A stretch of DNA of 64,000 nt from Massilia aquatica (GTDB taxonomy: Bacteria > Pseudomonadota > Gammaproteobacteria > Burkholderiales > Burkholderiaceae_D): contig NZ_VVIW01000007.1 in NCBI RefSeq assembly GCF_011682045.1, forward strand, positions 62,001 through 126,000, read 5' to 3'. Below, one piece after another: positions 8,809 through 19,230 of the stretch. Numbering within the stretch: position 1 is the first letter of the stretch; the number at the start of each line of letters is the position of its first letter. Position numbers and translations under genes: made by a program. The notes below the pieces were generated by a model. The model was not told where the DNA came from, ran no database searches, and saw only the letters and a program-made list of their open reading frames with translations.

Positions 8809-9834
8809 ATGAAACTTGCAACACTGAAAACAGGCGGGCGTGATGGCTCGCTGGTGGTCGTCAGCCGCGACCTGTCGCGCTACCAAAAAGTACCCAAGAT
8901 CGCCGCTACCTTGCAGTTCGCGCTCGATCACTGGGATGATGTGCTCGAGCGCCTGCAGGGCGTCTACACCGCGCTGAACGATAACGCGACCTGGGACGCG
9001 CAACCCTTCGACGAGGCGCTGTGCCACTCGCCATTGCCGCGCGCCTATCAGTGGGCTGACGGTTCAGCCTATATCAACCACGTCGAACTGGTGCGAAAAG
9101 CCCGTAACGCCGAGGTTCCTGCCTCGTTCTACACCGATCCGCTGATGTACCAGGGCGGTTCGGATTCCTTCATCGGCCCGCGCGACCCGATTTATGCCCT
9201 GTCCGAGGAGTGGGGCATCGACCTGGAAGCGGAAGTGGCTGTCATCACTGGCGACGTGCCGATGGGCGCCAGCGTCGAGCGTAGCGCGGCTGCCGTGCGT
9301 CTGGTGATGCTGGTCAACGATGTGTCGCTGCGCAACCTGATTCCGAACGAGCTGCTCAAGGGTTTTGGCTTTTTCCAGTCGAAAGCGGCCAGCGCATTTT
9401 CGCCGGTGTGCGTCACGCCGGATGAACTCGGTGACGCATGGCAGGACACCAAGCTGCGCCTGCCGCTCAACGTGCAGATCAACGACAAGCCTTTCGGCAA
9501 GCCGAACGCGGGCAACGACATGACCTTCAACTTCGCGCAACTGGTGGCACATGCGGCCAAAACGCGCGAGCTGGCGGCCGGCACCATCATCGGTTCGGGT
9601 ACGGTGTCGAACAAGCAGGGCAATCTGCACGGGTCGAGCATCGACAACGGCGGCGTTGGCTACTGCTGCCTGGCCGAAGTGCGCATGTACGAAACCATCG
9701 AGCATGGCGCACCCAAAACATCGTTCCTCAAATTCGGCGACAGCGTGCGCATCGAGATGTTCGATGCCGCCGGGGCCAGCATCTTTGGCGCCATCGACCA
9801 GACCGTGGCCGTGTACGAGGAGCGCCGGCCATGA
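8809..9834 (+). CDS. Fumarylacetoacetate hydrolase family protein
   Basis: This 341-residue protein is of the FAH family, which cleaves fumarylacetoacetate to fumarate and acetoacetate in tyrosine/homogentisate breakdown. It shows the acidic metal-ligand region DLEAEVAVITGDVP, the LVNDVSLRNL and FQSKAASAFSPV segments, and the C-terminal GTIIGSGTVSNKQG region. The ATG at 8809 lies 7 nt after the VOC stop, and the TGA overlaps the next ATG (ATGA), indicating translational coupling. No homogentisate dioxygenase gene is in the window. Confidence 0.92.
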   Translation: MKLATLKTGGRDGSLVVVSRDLSRYQKVPKIAATLQFALDHWDDVLERLQGVYTALNDNATWDAQPFDEALCHSPLPRAYQWADGSAYINHVELVRKARNAEVPASFYTDPLMYQGGSDSFIGPRDPIYALSEEWGIDLEAEVAVITGDVPMGASVERSAAAVRLVMLVNDVSLRNLIPNELLKGFGFFQSKAASAFSPVCVTPDELGDAWQDTKLRLPLNVQINDKPFGKPNAGNDMTFNFAQLVAHAAKTRELAAGTIIGSGTVSNKQGNLHGSSIDNGGVGYCCLAEVRMYETIEHGAPKTSFLKFGDSVRIEMFDAAGASIFGAIDQTVAVYEERRP

Positions 9835-10475
9835 AGCTGTACACCTATTTCCGCAGTTCGGCGGCGTACCGCGTACGCATCGCGCTGAATCTGAAAGGCG
9901 TCGGTTACGAGGCGGTGCCGGTGCATCTGCTGCGCAATGGCGGCGAGCAACTGGCCCCTGAGTATCTGGCCATCAATCCGAGCGGGCTGGTGCCGAGCCT
10001 GCAGGACAAGGGCGCCACCCTGACGCAGTCGATTGCAATCCTGGAATACCTGGAAGAAGTGCATCCGCAAGTGGCCCTGCTGCCGCGCGATGCGCTGGGA
10101 CGGGCAAGGGTGCGTTCGCTGGCGCTGATGGTGGCCTGCGACATTCATCCGCTGACCAACCTGCGCGTGCTGCGCCATCTGGTGCACCAGGTCGGCTTGC
10201 CGGAAGAAGCCAAGACCGAGTGGTACGTGCACTGGTTGCGCGAGGGCATGGCCGCGATTGAGGCGCATCTGGCCAATTCGCCGGACACGGGGCGTTTTTG
10301 CCACGGCGATACGCCGACCATGGCCGACTGCTGCCTGGTGCCGCAAGTGTTCAATGCGCGCCGTTTTCACGTGGATCTGGCGCCGTATCCCACCATTGCC
10401 CGCATCGACGCCATGTGTGCGGCGCTGCCGGCGTTTGCCGAGGCGCATCCTTCGCGCCAGCCCGACGCCGAGTAA
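9831..10475 (+). CDS. maiA: Maleylacetoacetate isomerase (zeta-class GST)
   Basis: This 214-residue zeta-class glutathione transferase contains the N-terminal motif YFRSSAAYRVRIALNLKG (Ser-Ser-Ala-Tyr-Arg-Val-Arg), which is diagnostic for maleylacetoacetate isomerase, then NPSGLVPSL and the TQSIAILEYLEE glutathione-binding region. The C-terminal helical domain includes ADCCLVPQVFNARRF. It isomerises maleylacetoacetate (or maleylpyruvate) to the fumaryl form just before the FAH step. It overlaps the FAH gene by 4 bp. Confidence 0.93.
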   Translation: MKLYTYFRSSAAYRVRIALNLKGVGYEAVPVHLLRNGGEQLAPEYLAINPSGLVPSLQDKGATLTQSIAILEYLEEVHPQVALLPRDALGRARVRSLALMVACDIHPLTNLRVLRHLVHQVGLPEEAKTEWYVHWLREGMAAIEAHLANSPDTGRFCHGDTPTMADCCLVPQVFNARRFHVDLAPYPTIARIDAMCAALPAFAEAHPSRQPDAE

Positions 10476-10482
10476 GGCGGAG

Positions 10483-10695
10483 TCAGCGGGTGGCGAAGGC
10501 CACCACGCCGACCAGGGTGGCGATGAACAGCGCCACGCCGATCAGGCCGGCCAGAATCACATACACGGGATTGAGGGCCGTCACGTCGCGGTCGAAGTCC
10601 GCCTTGCGGCGCAGGCCCACGAACGACCAGGCGATTGCCGCCAGGGTCGCGAGAAAAGACCGTTCGGTGGCCGGGCCAAGATTCTTGTCAAGCAT
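10483..10695 (-). CDS. DUF2970 membrane protein
   Basis: This 70-residue protein has LAAIAWSFVGLRRKADFDRD followed by one membrane helix (about 45-66, NPVYVILAGLIGVALFIATL), the DUF2970 pattern. The ATG at 10695 is preceded by AAAGGAG at normal spacing, which rules against the upstream start at 10728. It is convergent with maiA, 7 bp apart. Function is unknown; probably an inner-membrane protein. Confidence 0.82.
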   Translation of the reverse strand: MLDKNLGPATERSFLATLAAIAWSFVGLRRKADFDRDVTALNPVYVILAGLIGVALFIATLVGVVAFATR

Positions 10696-11006
10696 GTTGC
10701 TCTCCTTTCGATGCAGCGCGCGGGGCACGCGCCCCGATTCCTTCGAGCATAGCTGCTGCGCCGCGCGCGCAACAGGAGCAGATCGGTACGCAAGACCATA
10801 TCAAAAATCCGGGAACCAAGCTGGCGCTGGTGCGGTCATATAAACAGGCCAGCAAACAGGCCAGCAAACAGGCCAGCAAACAGGCCAGCAAACAGGCCAG
10901 CCGATTGTTTGCCGTGCCGGGAAGGCAAATATGATCAAGCAGGTTCAATTCACTGCGCCGGGGCAGGGCACTGCCCCCGTGGGCGGTCGCATGCGGGGGT
11001 GGCGCC
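10696..11006. other. Intergenic region with tandem repeat
   Basis: This 311-bp region lies upstream of the oxidoreductase gene. Apart from the five-copy 12-bp tandem repeat it holds no gene or site I can support. The plus frame crossing it encodes KQAS repeats but has no ribosome binding site. Confidence 0.45.
10842..10901 (+). repeat. 12-bp tandem repeat, five perfect copies
   Basis: The unit AAACAGGCCAGC occurs five times without change (10842-10853, 10854-10865, 10866-10877, 10878-10889, 10890-10901). It lies about 105 bp upstream of the NAD(P)H oxidoreductase start. Perfect identity suggests recent slippage expansion. Confidence 0.95.
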
Positions 11007-11594
11007 GTGCCTAAGCGCATCCTGCTCATCCAGGGCCATCCCGATATTGCGCAAGGCCATCTGTGCCACGCACTCGCGGGCGCCTACCGGCAGGGCGCGG
11101 CCAGGGGCGGGCACGAGGTGCGGCAGACGCAGGTGGCCGCGCTCGACTTCCCCCTCCTGCGCAGCCAGGACGAGTGGGAGCACGGCCCGCTGCCGCCCGG
11201 ATTGCAACAGGCGCAGGATGACATCCGCTGGGCCCAGCACATGGTGTTGTTCTTCCCGCTATGGCTGGGAGACATGCCCGCCTTGCTCAAAGGCTTTCTG
11301 GAGCAGGTGGCGCGGCCTAGTTTCGCGTTTCCGGGCGAGCGCACGCATCCGTTGGGGGCAAAGGGCTTGTCCGGGCGATCGGCGCGGGTGGTAGTGACGA
11401 TGGGCATGCCGGCGATGCTGTATCGCTGGTATTTTCGGGCGCACAGCGTCAAGTCGCTCAAACGTAATATTCTGGGATTGGTGGGCGTGGCGCCGGTACG
11501 CGATACCCTGATCGGCATGGTGGGCGATCCGGAGCGGCAGGCGGTGGACAAATGGGTCGGCGCGCTCGAAGCGATGGGGCGCAGTGCGGCATGA
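11007..11594 (+). CDS. NAD(P)H-dependent oxidoreductase, flavodoxin-like fold
   Basis: This 195-residue protein resembles the NQO/MdaB-type flavodoxin-like quinone reductases. ILLIQGHPD is the FMN phosphate-binding loop, MVLFFPLWLGDMPALLKGFLEQV is the conserved flavin-site segment, and a GMPAMLYRWYF region follows. It probably reduces quinones or related compounds with NAD(P)H in the cytoplasm. The start is a GTG at 11007, chosen because the family begins with PKRILLIQGHP; the ribosome binding site is weak. Confidence 0.9.
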   Translation: MPKRILLIQGHPDIAQGHLCHALAGAYRQGAARGGHEVRQTQVAALDFPLLRSQDEWEHGPLPPGLQQAQDDIRWAQHMVLFFPLWLGDMPALLKGFLEQVARPSFAFPGERTHPLGAKGLSGRSARVVVTMGMPAMLYRWYFRAHSVKSLKRNILGLVGVAPVRDTLIGMVGDPERQAVDKWVGALEAMGRSAA

Positions 11595-11777
11595 TGCTGG
11601 GGAGGGACTTGCAACAGCAAACGCGGCGTCGTGCGGCAGGATGGCCGTAGCGGGTGTAACGGTGAACATGGCTGGCGCTGAAGCTATCTGGCTGCGGCGG
11701 CCATGCGTATGATGCGCCAGCGATCACCTTGCAGGAGGCGAGGCGCATGGCCCGCCTGCTGCAAGCGTCAAGCTGAC

Positions 11778-12212
11778 TTATTTGGCGGCAGCGTCGGTTG
11801 GCGACGAGATTTCCTGCAGCGCCTGGCCGATGCCGCTCGTTTGCTTGGTTGCCATGTCGCCCAGCGAGACGATGCCGACCAGCGAGTGCGATTGCTGGTC
11901 CACGACCGGTACGCGGCGAATCTGCACGTCGCCCATCTGGGTCAGCACGTCGTCGACCGACTGGGTCGCGTAGCAGGTGCGCACTTCGGTGCTCATGGAA
12001 TCGCCAACGCTGCTCGTTTCCGGCGCTTTACCGGCTGCGGTGGAGCGCACGGTGATGTCGCGGTCGGTGATCATGCCGACCAGCTTGTCGCCGTCCACCA
12101 CCGGCACGGAGCCGATATTGAATTCTTTCATGATCTGCGCGGCGCGGTGAACGCTGTCTTCCGGCGAAACGTGTTGAACATCGCGGGTCATGACGTCTTG
12201 AATGGTTTGCAT
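11778..12212 (-). CDS. Tandem CBS-domain protein
   Basis: This 144-residue protein consists of two CBS domains (about 7-60 and 72-128), with the typical segments VMTRDVQHVSPEDSV, GSVPVVDGDKLVGMITDRDI, and RRVPVVD followed by LVGIVSLGDMA. CBS pairs bind adenine nucleotides and usually sense energy state. The ATG at 12212 matches the family start (MQTIQDVMT); GGAGACTT lies just upstream. The C-terminal 15 residues are polar tail. No partner gene is adjacent, so the controlled process is unknown. Confidence 0.92.
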   Translation of the reverse strand: MQTIQDVMTRDVQHVSPEDSVHRAAQIMKEFNIGSVPVVDGDKLVGMITDRDITVRSTAAGKAPETSSVGDSMSTEVRTCYATQSVDDVLTQMGDVQIRRVPVVDQQSHSLVGIVSLGDMATKQTSGIGQALQEISSPTDAAAK

Positions 12213-12377
12213 GTAAGTCTCCAAAGCTAAAATTGTTAAGTTGCTATTCATCCCGATTGGGTTGGCAGCATCATGCACGTTTTCGCAAAAAAGGGCCGCG
12301 TGGTTGAAATTGCATCTTTCGGAGCGGTGCCGGAAGCGCTGTCGGCTACAATCCTCCCTTTTACCGGCAGGTTCCCG

Positions 12378-13160
12378 ATGTCCGTCCAACCCATTCCTCC
12401 CGCCATCCTCGACGCCGTCTCGCGTGCCGACCTGTCCTGGCAGCCGATCCTGCGCCAGGGGCTCGACGCGGTCATGCGCGCCGAACCCCTGTACCTGCCG
12501 ACCCTGGCCGCCGACAACTACTTGCCCACAGAACAGCGCCTGTTCGCCGCCTTTGCCTTGCCGCTCGACCAGGTGCGCTACGTGCTGGTGGGCGAGGGGC
12601 CGTATCCGCGCGCCGAAAGCGCCACCGGCGTCTGCTTCATGGATGGTGCCGTCGGCAAGCTGTGGGCCGAGAGCGGGCTGTCCAAGCCGGTCAACAAGGC
12701 AACCTCGCTGCGCAATTTCATGAAGCTGCTGCTGGTGGCCGATGGCCAGCTGGACCCAGCCGACACCGGGGGCGCCGCGCTGGCGCCAGTGGCGGCCGCA
12801 GCGGCGGCGCCAGAGAGCGGCAGCATCCAGACCCTGGCCGAGTTGCAGCAGAATCTGACGCGCCAGGGCTTTCTGCTGCTCAACGCGTCACTGGTGTTCC
12901 GCGCGCACGTGCCGCCGGTCGTCGATGCGCGCGCCTGGCTGCCGTTCCTGCAAACCGTCATGGCGGCGCTGGCGGGCCGCGAACCCAAGCCAACCCTGGT
13001 TTTGTGGGGGAAAATTGCAGAACAACTACAAAAATTGCCAGAGACTAAGAATTTTCCGCAATTGAGTTCTGAGCATCCGTATAATTTGTCATTCATCCAG
13101 CACGCTGGCATGCAGGAGCTGTTCGGGCCGATGCAGTTGCTGCGCGCCGACGCCCAGTGA
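12378..13160 (+). CDS. Uracil-DNA glycosylase-like protein lacking the catalytic Asp
   Basis: This 260-residue protein aligns by eye with family 1 uracil-DNA glycosylase. VLVGEGPYPRAESATGVCF (residues 70-88) sits where UNG has the GQDPYHG loop, LLLNASLVFR matches LLLNTVLTVR, and SEHPYNLSF near the C-terminus matches the HPSPLS region. The water-activating Asp of GQDPY is Gly and the following His is Pro, so ordinary uracil excision is doubtful. An Ala-rich insert lies near residues 128-145. I chose the ATG at 12378 because upstream sequence has no family similarity. It is transcribed divergently from the CBS gene. Confidence 0.75.
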   Translation: MSVQPIPPAILDAVSRADLSWQPILRQGLDAVMRAEPLYLPTLAADNYLPTEQRLFAAFALPLDQVRYVLVGEGPYPRAESATGVCFMDGAVGKLWAESGLSKPVNKATSLRNFMKLLLVADGQLDPADTGGAALAPVAAAAAAPESGSIQTLAELQQNLTRQGFLLLNASLVFRAHVPPVVDARAWLPFLQTVMAALAGREPKPTLVLWGKIAEQLQKLPETKNFPQLSSEHPYNLSFIQHAGMQELFGPMQLLRADAQ

Positions 13161-13202
13161 CCCGCAGCGCTTGCCCCAGCCTGCCTGTAAGGAATGCATG
13201 AC

Positions 13203-13829
13203 ATGAACAAACTTCTGCTCGCGATGGGCTTGTTGACTTTGGGCAGCGCCGGCCTGGCCAGCGCGGCCCAGGATGCGCCGGCGCCGACCGAGCAGGCGAC
13301 GCCAGCCGGGCAAGCCGCTCCCACGGCCCGCGCCGCCCGCAAAGCACGGGTGCACACGCGCCTGCGCATCATTGACGACGCCAGGGTGGACGTGCGCTTC
13401 TACCGTAACAGCACCTGCCCGCACGGTGATGGTGTGATTGCGACCAACAATGCCAGCAGGCAGGCTGGCATGTTCCGCAGCAACGCTGCGGTGTCGATCG
13501 GCATCCCCGAAACGCCAAGCCTCGAAGCCATGAAGGCGCGCATGGGGCCGTTGTTGAGCAAGGCGGCCTACAGGGAATTTGTGTTGACGCCAGGCCAGCC
13601 AGTCGCCCTCCAGGCCGGTTATATGTCCGTTACGCGCGTCAACGATTTCACCTGCCCTTTTCCAAGCTATACCTTCGTTCCCGACCAGGGCATCGACTAT
13701 GAGATGTCAACCGGGGTGGCAGATGGTCTCTGCTGGGTGGCGCTGGGCCGGATCGACATGTCGGAGGGGAGGGCGAAAGTGGTACCCATGACGCTCGACA
13801 AGAGCGCCAACTGCGCAGCGGCCAGGTAA
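13203..13829 (+). CDS. Secreted protein of unknown function
   Basis: This protein of about 208 residues has a signal peptide (MNKLLLAMGLLTLGSAGLASA, cleavage near residue 22), followed by a Pro/Ala-rich linker and a globular part with four cysteines (STCPHG, FTCPFPSY, GLCWVALG, SANCAAAR) that could form two disulfides in the periplasm. AAGGA lies 9 nt before the ATG at 13203, favouring it over the ATG at 13194. I recognise no family. It is separate from the isc operon, whose promoter region begins about 110 bp downstream. Confidence 0.75.
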   Translation: MNKLLLAMGLLTLGSAGLASAAQDAPAPTEQATPAGQAAPTARAARKARVHTRLRIIDDARVDVRFYRNSTCPHGDGVIATNNASRQAGMFRSNAAVSIGIPETPSLEAMKARMGPLLSKAAYREFVLTPGQPVALQAGYMSVTRVNDFTCPFPSYTFVPDQGIDYEMSTGVADGLCWVALGRIDMSEGRAKVVPMTLDKSANCAAAR

Positions 13830-13937
13830 GCGCGGCTGAACCTGGGCAGGCGCAGCCACCGCCAGCCCGGCGCGCCATGCCGCGCCGGCACCGGTGGGCA
13901 AAAAGGGCGTCCCAAGACAAGATGTCCCATCTTTGGT

Positions 13938-13962
13938 ATACTTGACTAATTCGATCAACTAA
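13938..13962 (+). promoter_or_regulatory. IscR type 1 operator in the isc promoter
   Basis: The 25 bp starting ATACTTGACT and ending ATCAACTAA agree with the E. coli type 1 IscR consensus at about 22 of 25 positions. The site overlaps a TTGACT (13942-13947) usable as a -35 element, as in E. coli. This predicts repression by [2Fe-2S]-IscR. A second possible promoter, TTGTGT (13992) and TATTTT (14015) spaced 17 bp, lies nearer the gene. Confidence 0.8.
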
Positions 13963-14041
13963 TCAGGTCTTTGATGGCAGTCCGCGTCAAGTTGTGTTGA
14001 TTGAAACGAGGCAATATTTTACCACTGTGACCGGGGTTGTG

Positions 14042-14524
14042 ATGCGTCTGACCACAAAAGGCCGTTTTGCTGTAACTGCGATGATCGATCTTGCCCTGCG
14101 ACAGGGCAAGGGTCCCGTCACGCTGTCGGGCATCAGCCAGCGCCAGGCCATTTCGCTCTCGTACCTGGAGCAATTGTTTGGCAAGCTGCGCCGTCACGAG
14201 ATCGTCGAGTCGATCCGCGGTCCGGGCGGCGGCTACAGCCTGGCCCGCCGCGCCGACAAGGTGACCGTGGCCGACATCATCATCGCCGTCGATGAGCCGC
14301 TCGACGCGACCCAGTGCGGCGGCAAAGAAAATTGCCACGGCGCCGATGCGGCCACCGGCACCCGCTGCATGACCCACGAACTGTGGGCCACGCTCAACGA
14401 AAAGATGGTCGACTATCTCGATTCGGTCTCGCTGCAAGACCTGGTCGACCAGCAGAAACAAAAGAATTCTGAACAAAACGTCGTGCACGTACACCGCCCG
14501 CACGCCGCCGTCGGACAAAATTGA
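14042..14524 (+). CDS. iscR: Fe-S cluster-responsive transcriptional regulator IscR
   Basis: This 160-residue Rrf2-family repressor starts [14 protein letters not shown] and has a winged helix (about 1-65, with [14 protein letters not shown] as the wing). The cluster ligands are Cys92, Cys98 and Cys109, with CMTH matching the E. coli CLTH (His ligand). Compared with E. coli IscR, five extra residues lie between the second and third Cys ([12 protein letters not shown]). It heads the isc operon and should repress it when loaded with a [2Fe-2S] cluster. The start at 14042 matches the family N-terminus. Confidence 0.95.
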   Translation: MRLTTKGRFAVTAMIDLALRQGKGPVTLSGISQRQAISLSYLEQLFGKLRRHEIVESIRGPGGGYSLARRADKVTVADIIIAVDEPLDATQCGGKENCHGADAATGTRCMTHELWATLNEKMVDYLDSVSLQDLVDQQKQKNSEQNVVHVHRPHAAVGQN

Positions 14525-14543
14525 AGCATATTGGAGTGATTTG

Positions 14544-15800
14544 ATGAACGCGCCTTTGGACAAAAACCTCGAGCAGGCTTTCGTGACTGCCCCGCATTTC
14601 CCGATCTACATGGATTACTCGGCGACCACGCCGATCGATCCGCGCGTCGCGGACAAAATGATTCCTTACCTGCGCGAGCAGTTCGGCAATCCGGCTTCGC
14701 GCAGCCATATGTACGGCTGGACCGCGGAAGCGGCGGTCGAGGAAGCGCGCGTGCACGTCGCCGCGCTGGTCGGCGCCGATCCGCGCGAGATCATCTGGAC
14801 TTCCGGCGCGACCGAAAGCAACAACCTGGCGATCAAGGGCGCGGCCCAGTTCTACAAGACCAAGGGCAAGCACATCATCACCGTCAAGACCGAGCATAAA
14901 GCCGTGCTCGACACCGTGCGCGAGCTGGAACGCGTCGGTTTCGACGCCACCTACCTTGAGCCGCAAGACAACGGCCTGATCACGGTCGCCCAGCTCGAAG
15001 CGGCCATCCGTCCAGACACGATCCTGGTCTCGGTCATGCTGGTCAACAACGAAATCGGCGTGATCCAGCCGATCGAAGAACTGGCCGCCCTGTGCCGCTC
15101 GAAAGGCATCATTTTCCACTGCGACGCCGCGCAAGCGACCGGCAAGGTGCAGATCGACCTGGCCAACAGCAAGGTCGACCTGATGACCTTTACCGCGCAC
15201 AAGACCTACGGTCCGAAAGGCATCGGCGCCCTGTACGTGCGCCGCAAGCCGCGCGTGCGCCTCGAAGCGCAGATGCACGGTGGCGGTCATGAGCGCGGCC
15301 TGCGTTCGGGCACCCTGGCCACCCACCAGATCGTCGGCATGGGCGAAGCGTTCCGCATCGCCAAGGAAGAGATGGACAGCGAACTGGCGCGCGTGACCGC
15401 CCTGCGCGATCGTCTCGCCAAAGGCCTGCAAGAGATCGAAGAAACCTATATCAATGGCGACATGGAACACCGCGTGCCGCACAACCTGAACGTGAGCTTC
15501 AACTACGTCGAGGGCGAGTCGCTGATCATGGCGATCAAGGATATCGCCGTCTCGTCCGGTTCGGCCTGTACGTCGGCCAGCCTGGAGCCATCGTATGTGC
15601 TGCGCGCCCTGGGCCGTAGCGACGAGCTCGCGCACAGCTCGATCCGTTTTACCATCGGCCGTTTTTCGACCGAAGCCGACATCGACTTCGCAGTGGACCT
15701 GCTCAAGTCGAAAGTCCACAAGCTGCGCGAACTGTCGCCGCTGTGGGACATGTTCAAAGAAGGCATCGACATCAGTTCGATCCAATGGGCAGCCCACTAA
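14544..15800 (+). CDS. iscS: Cysteine desulfurase IscS
   Basis: This 418-residue PLP enzyme moves sulfur from cysteine to IscU and other acceptors. It begins [14 protein letters not shown], has the PLP lysine in [14 protein letters not shown], and the active-site loop [21 protein letters not shown] with the persulfide Cys. The C-terminus ([11 protein letters not shown]) resembles E. coli IscS and is the docking region for IscU. It has an N-terminal extension of about 20 residues. ATG 14544 follows GGAG. Confidence 0.97.
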   Translation: MNAPLDKNLEQAFVTAPHFPIYMDYSATTPIDPRVADKMIPYLREQFGNPASRSHMYGWTAEAAVEEARVHVAALVGADPREIIWTSGATESNNLAIKGAAQFYKTKGKHIITVKTEHKAVLDTVRELERVGFDATYLEPQDNGLITVAQLEAAIRPDTILVSVMLVNNEIGVIQPIEELAALCRSKGIIFHCDAAQATGKVQIDLANSKVDLMTFTAHKTYGPKGIGALYVRRKPRVRLEAQMHGGGHERGLRSGTLATHQIVGMGEAFRIAKEEMDSELARVTALRDRLAKGLQEIEETYINGDMEHRVPHNLNVSFNYVEGESLIMAIKDIAVSSGSACTSASLEPSYVLRALGRSDELAHSSIRFTIGRFSTEADIDFAVDLLKSKVHKLRELSPLWDMFKEGIDISSIQWAAH

Positions 15801-15827
15801 CCGTATTGAATATTCAGGAGTTTTACC

Positions 15828-16217
15828 ATGGCATACTCGGACAAAGTGTTGGACCACTACGAAAATCCACGTAACGTCGGCGCCTTCGACAAGGGCGACG
15901 AAACGATCGGCACCGGCATGGTCGGCGCCCCGGCCTGCGGCGACGTGATGAAATTGCAGATCAAGGTCGGCGCCGATGGCCTGATCGAAGACGCAAAATT
16001 CAAGACCTACGGCTGCGGCTCGGCGATTGCCTCGTCGTCGCTGGTGACCGAATGGGTCAAGGGCAAGACCCTGGACCAGGCGCTGTCGATCAAGAACACC
16101 CAGATCGCCGAAGAACTGGCGCTGCCGCCGGTCAAGATTCACTGCTCGATCCTGGCGGAAGACGCGATCAAGGCGGCCGTACTGGACTACAAGACCAAGC
16201 ATCCGGCCGTCGCCTGA
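15828..16217 (+). CDS. iscU: Fe-S cluster scaffold IscU
   Basis: This 129-residue scaffold has all three cluster cysteines: [24 protein letters not shown] and [11 protein letters not shown], plus the assembly Asp in the first motif. The HscA recognition motif LPPVK directly precedes the third Cys. A GGAG ribosome binding site lies upstream and the gene is 27 bp after iscS. It assembles [2Fe-2S] clusters for transfer by HscAB. Confidence 0.98.
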   Translation: MAYSDKVLDHYENPRNVGAFDKGDETIGTGMVGAPACGDVMKLQIKVGADGLIEDAKFKTYGCGSAIASSSLVTEWVKGKTLDQALSIKNTQIAEELALPPVKIHCSILAEDAIKAAVLDYKTKHPAVA

Positions 16218-16251
16218 GGTTGAATTACAAGTTGTACTCGCGGAGGGAAAC

Positions 16252-16575
16252 ATGGCAATCACACTGACCGAAAAAGCAGCCAAGCACATCAACCGCTTCA
16301 TTGAACGTCGCGGCAAGGGTGTTGGATTGCGTTTTGGCGTGCGCACCACGGGCTGCTCGGGCCTGGCCTACAAGCTCGAATATGTCGATGAAGCGGCGGC
16401 CGAAGACAATGTCTTCGAGTCGCATGGCGTGAAGGTCTTCGTCGACCCGAAAAGCCTGCCGTACATCGACGGCACCGAGCTCGACTTCACGCGCGAGGGC
16501 TTGAACGAAGGCTTCCGCTTCAACAATCCGCACGTCAAGGACGAGTGCGGTTGCGGCGAAAGCTTCCGCATCTGA
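16252..16575 (+). CDS. iscA: A-type Fe-S carrier IscA
   Basis: This 107-residue HesB/IscA protein has the three conserved cysteines in [10 protein letters not shown] and DECGCGESF. The start at 16252 follows GGAGGG. It carries Fe-S clusters, mainly to [4Fe-4S] client proteins. It sits between iscU and hscB as in other proteobacterial isc operons. Confidence 0.98.
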   Translation: MAITLTEKAAKHINRFIERRGKGVGLRFGVRTTGCSGLAYKLEYVDEAAAEDNVFESHGVKVFVDPKSLPYIDGTELDFTREGLNEGFRFNNPHVKDECGCGESFRI

Positions 16576-16597
16576 CCTCGGTCAGGTAGCCGCACCC

Positions 16598-17113
16598 ATG
16601 CAGAATCACTTCGACCTCTTCAACCTGCCGCCCCGTTTCTCGCTCGACACGGGCGCCCTCGATGCCGCCTACCGCGACGTCCAGGGCCAGGTGCACCCCG
16701 ACCGCTTCGTCAATGCCACCGACGCTGAAAAACGTGTCGCCATGCAATGGGCCACCCGCGCCAACGAGGCTTACCAGACCCTGAAAAACCCGCAGAAGCG
16801 CGCCCAGTATCTGTGCGAGCAGAACGGCGTTGATTTGCAGACGGAATCGAACACGGCCATGCCGATGGCGTTCCTGATGCAGCAGATGGAATGGCGCGAA
16901 GCGCTCGGCGACGCGCGCGCGGGCAAGGATCTCGGCGCGCTGGAAGAACTCGACGAGCAGGTCAAACAGGAGCGCAAAGCGCGCCTGGTCCAGATCGGCG
17001 GGCAGCTCGACACGGGCGATTACGAGCAGGCGGCGCAGGGGGTGAGGGCGCTGATGTTTCTGGAAAAATTCGGTGAAGAACTCAGCTTTGCCTTTGACGC
17101 GCTGGAGCAATAG
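16598..17113 (+). CDS. hscB: J-domain co-chaperone HscB
   Basis: This 171-residue co-chaperone has an N-terminal J domain (about 1-75) with the HPDRF tripeptide region that stimulates the HscA ATPase, and a C-terminal three-helix bundle (about 90-170) that binds IscU. NHFDLFNLPPRF is the family start. It is followed by a 172-bp gap containing a palindromic repeat before hscA, which is longer than other gaps in the operon. Confidence 0.97.
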   Translation: MQNHFDLFNLPPRFSLDTGALDAAYRDVQGQVHPDRFVNATDAEKRVAMQWATRANEAYQTLKNPQKRAQYLCEQNGVDLQTESNTAMPMAFLMQQMEWREALGDARAGKDLGALEELDEQVKQERKARLVQIGGQLDTGDYEQAAQGVRALMFLEKFGEELSFAFDALEQ

Positions 17114-17178
17114 TCAGGTCGTTGGACGCTTGCGCAAGGCATACGCTTGCTTTTCCATGCTCCGCGTCTACCTCGTCT

Positions 17179-17206
17179 TTCCCGCGCAGGCGGGAACCCA
17201 TAGCAC
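17179..17206 (+). repeat. Palindromic dispersed repeat (half unit) between hscB and hscA
   Basis: TTCCCGCGCAGGCGGGAA (17179-17196) followed by CCCATAGCAC is nearly the same as each arm of the large hairpin downstream of ilvC. The core TTCCCGCG-x-AGGCGGGAA is itself palindromic and resembles the Neisseria dRS3-type repeats. It sits inside the operon, 80 bp before the hscA start. Confidence 0.8.
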
Positions 17207-17285
17207 CTCTGCTCAGAGGTAACAGGGTTCCGAGCTTGCAAGCTGAAGACGGGGCATTTGCACATAAAAAGAAATCGGTAATCAC

Positions 17286-19175
<1,890 letters not shown>

Positions 19176-19230
19176 ACACCCCGGACCCGGCAAGCCCGGG
19201 TCCCATGAACACACTACCAGGACAATCACC

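Noticed and set aside
10635-10934. 99-codon frame with KQAS repeats
   Set aside because: Coding appearance comes only from the 12-bp tandem repeat; no start site or family.
14394-16349. 651-codon minus-strand frame over iscS-iscU
   Set aside because: Antisense to well-recognised isc genes; composition is a high-GC shadow with no family signature.
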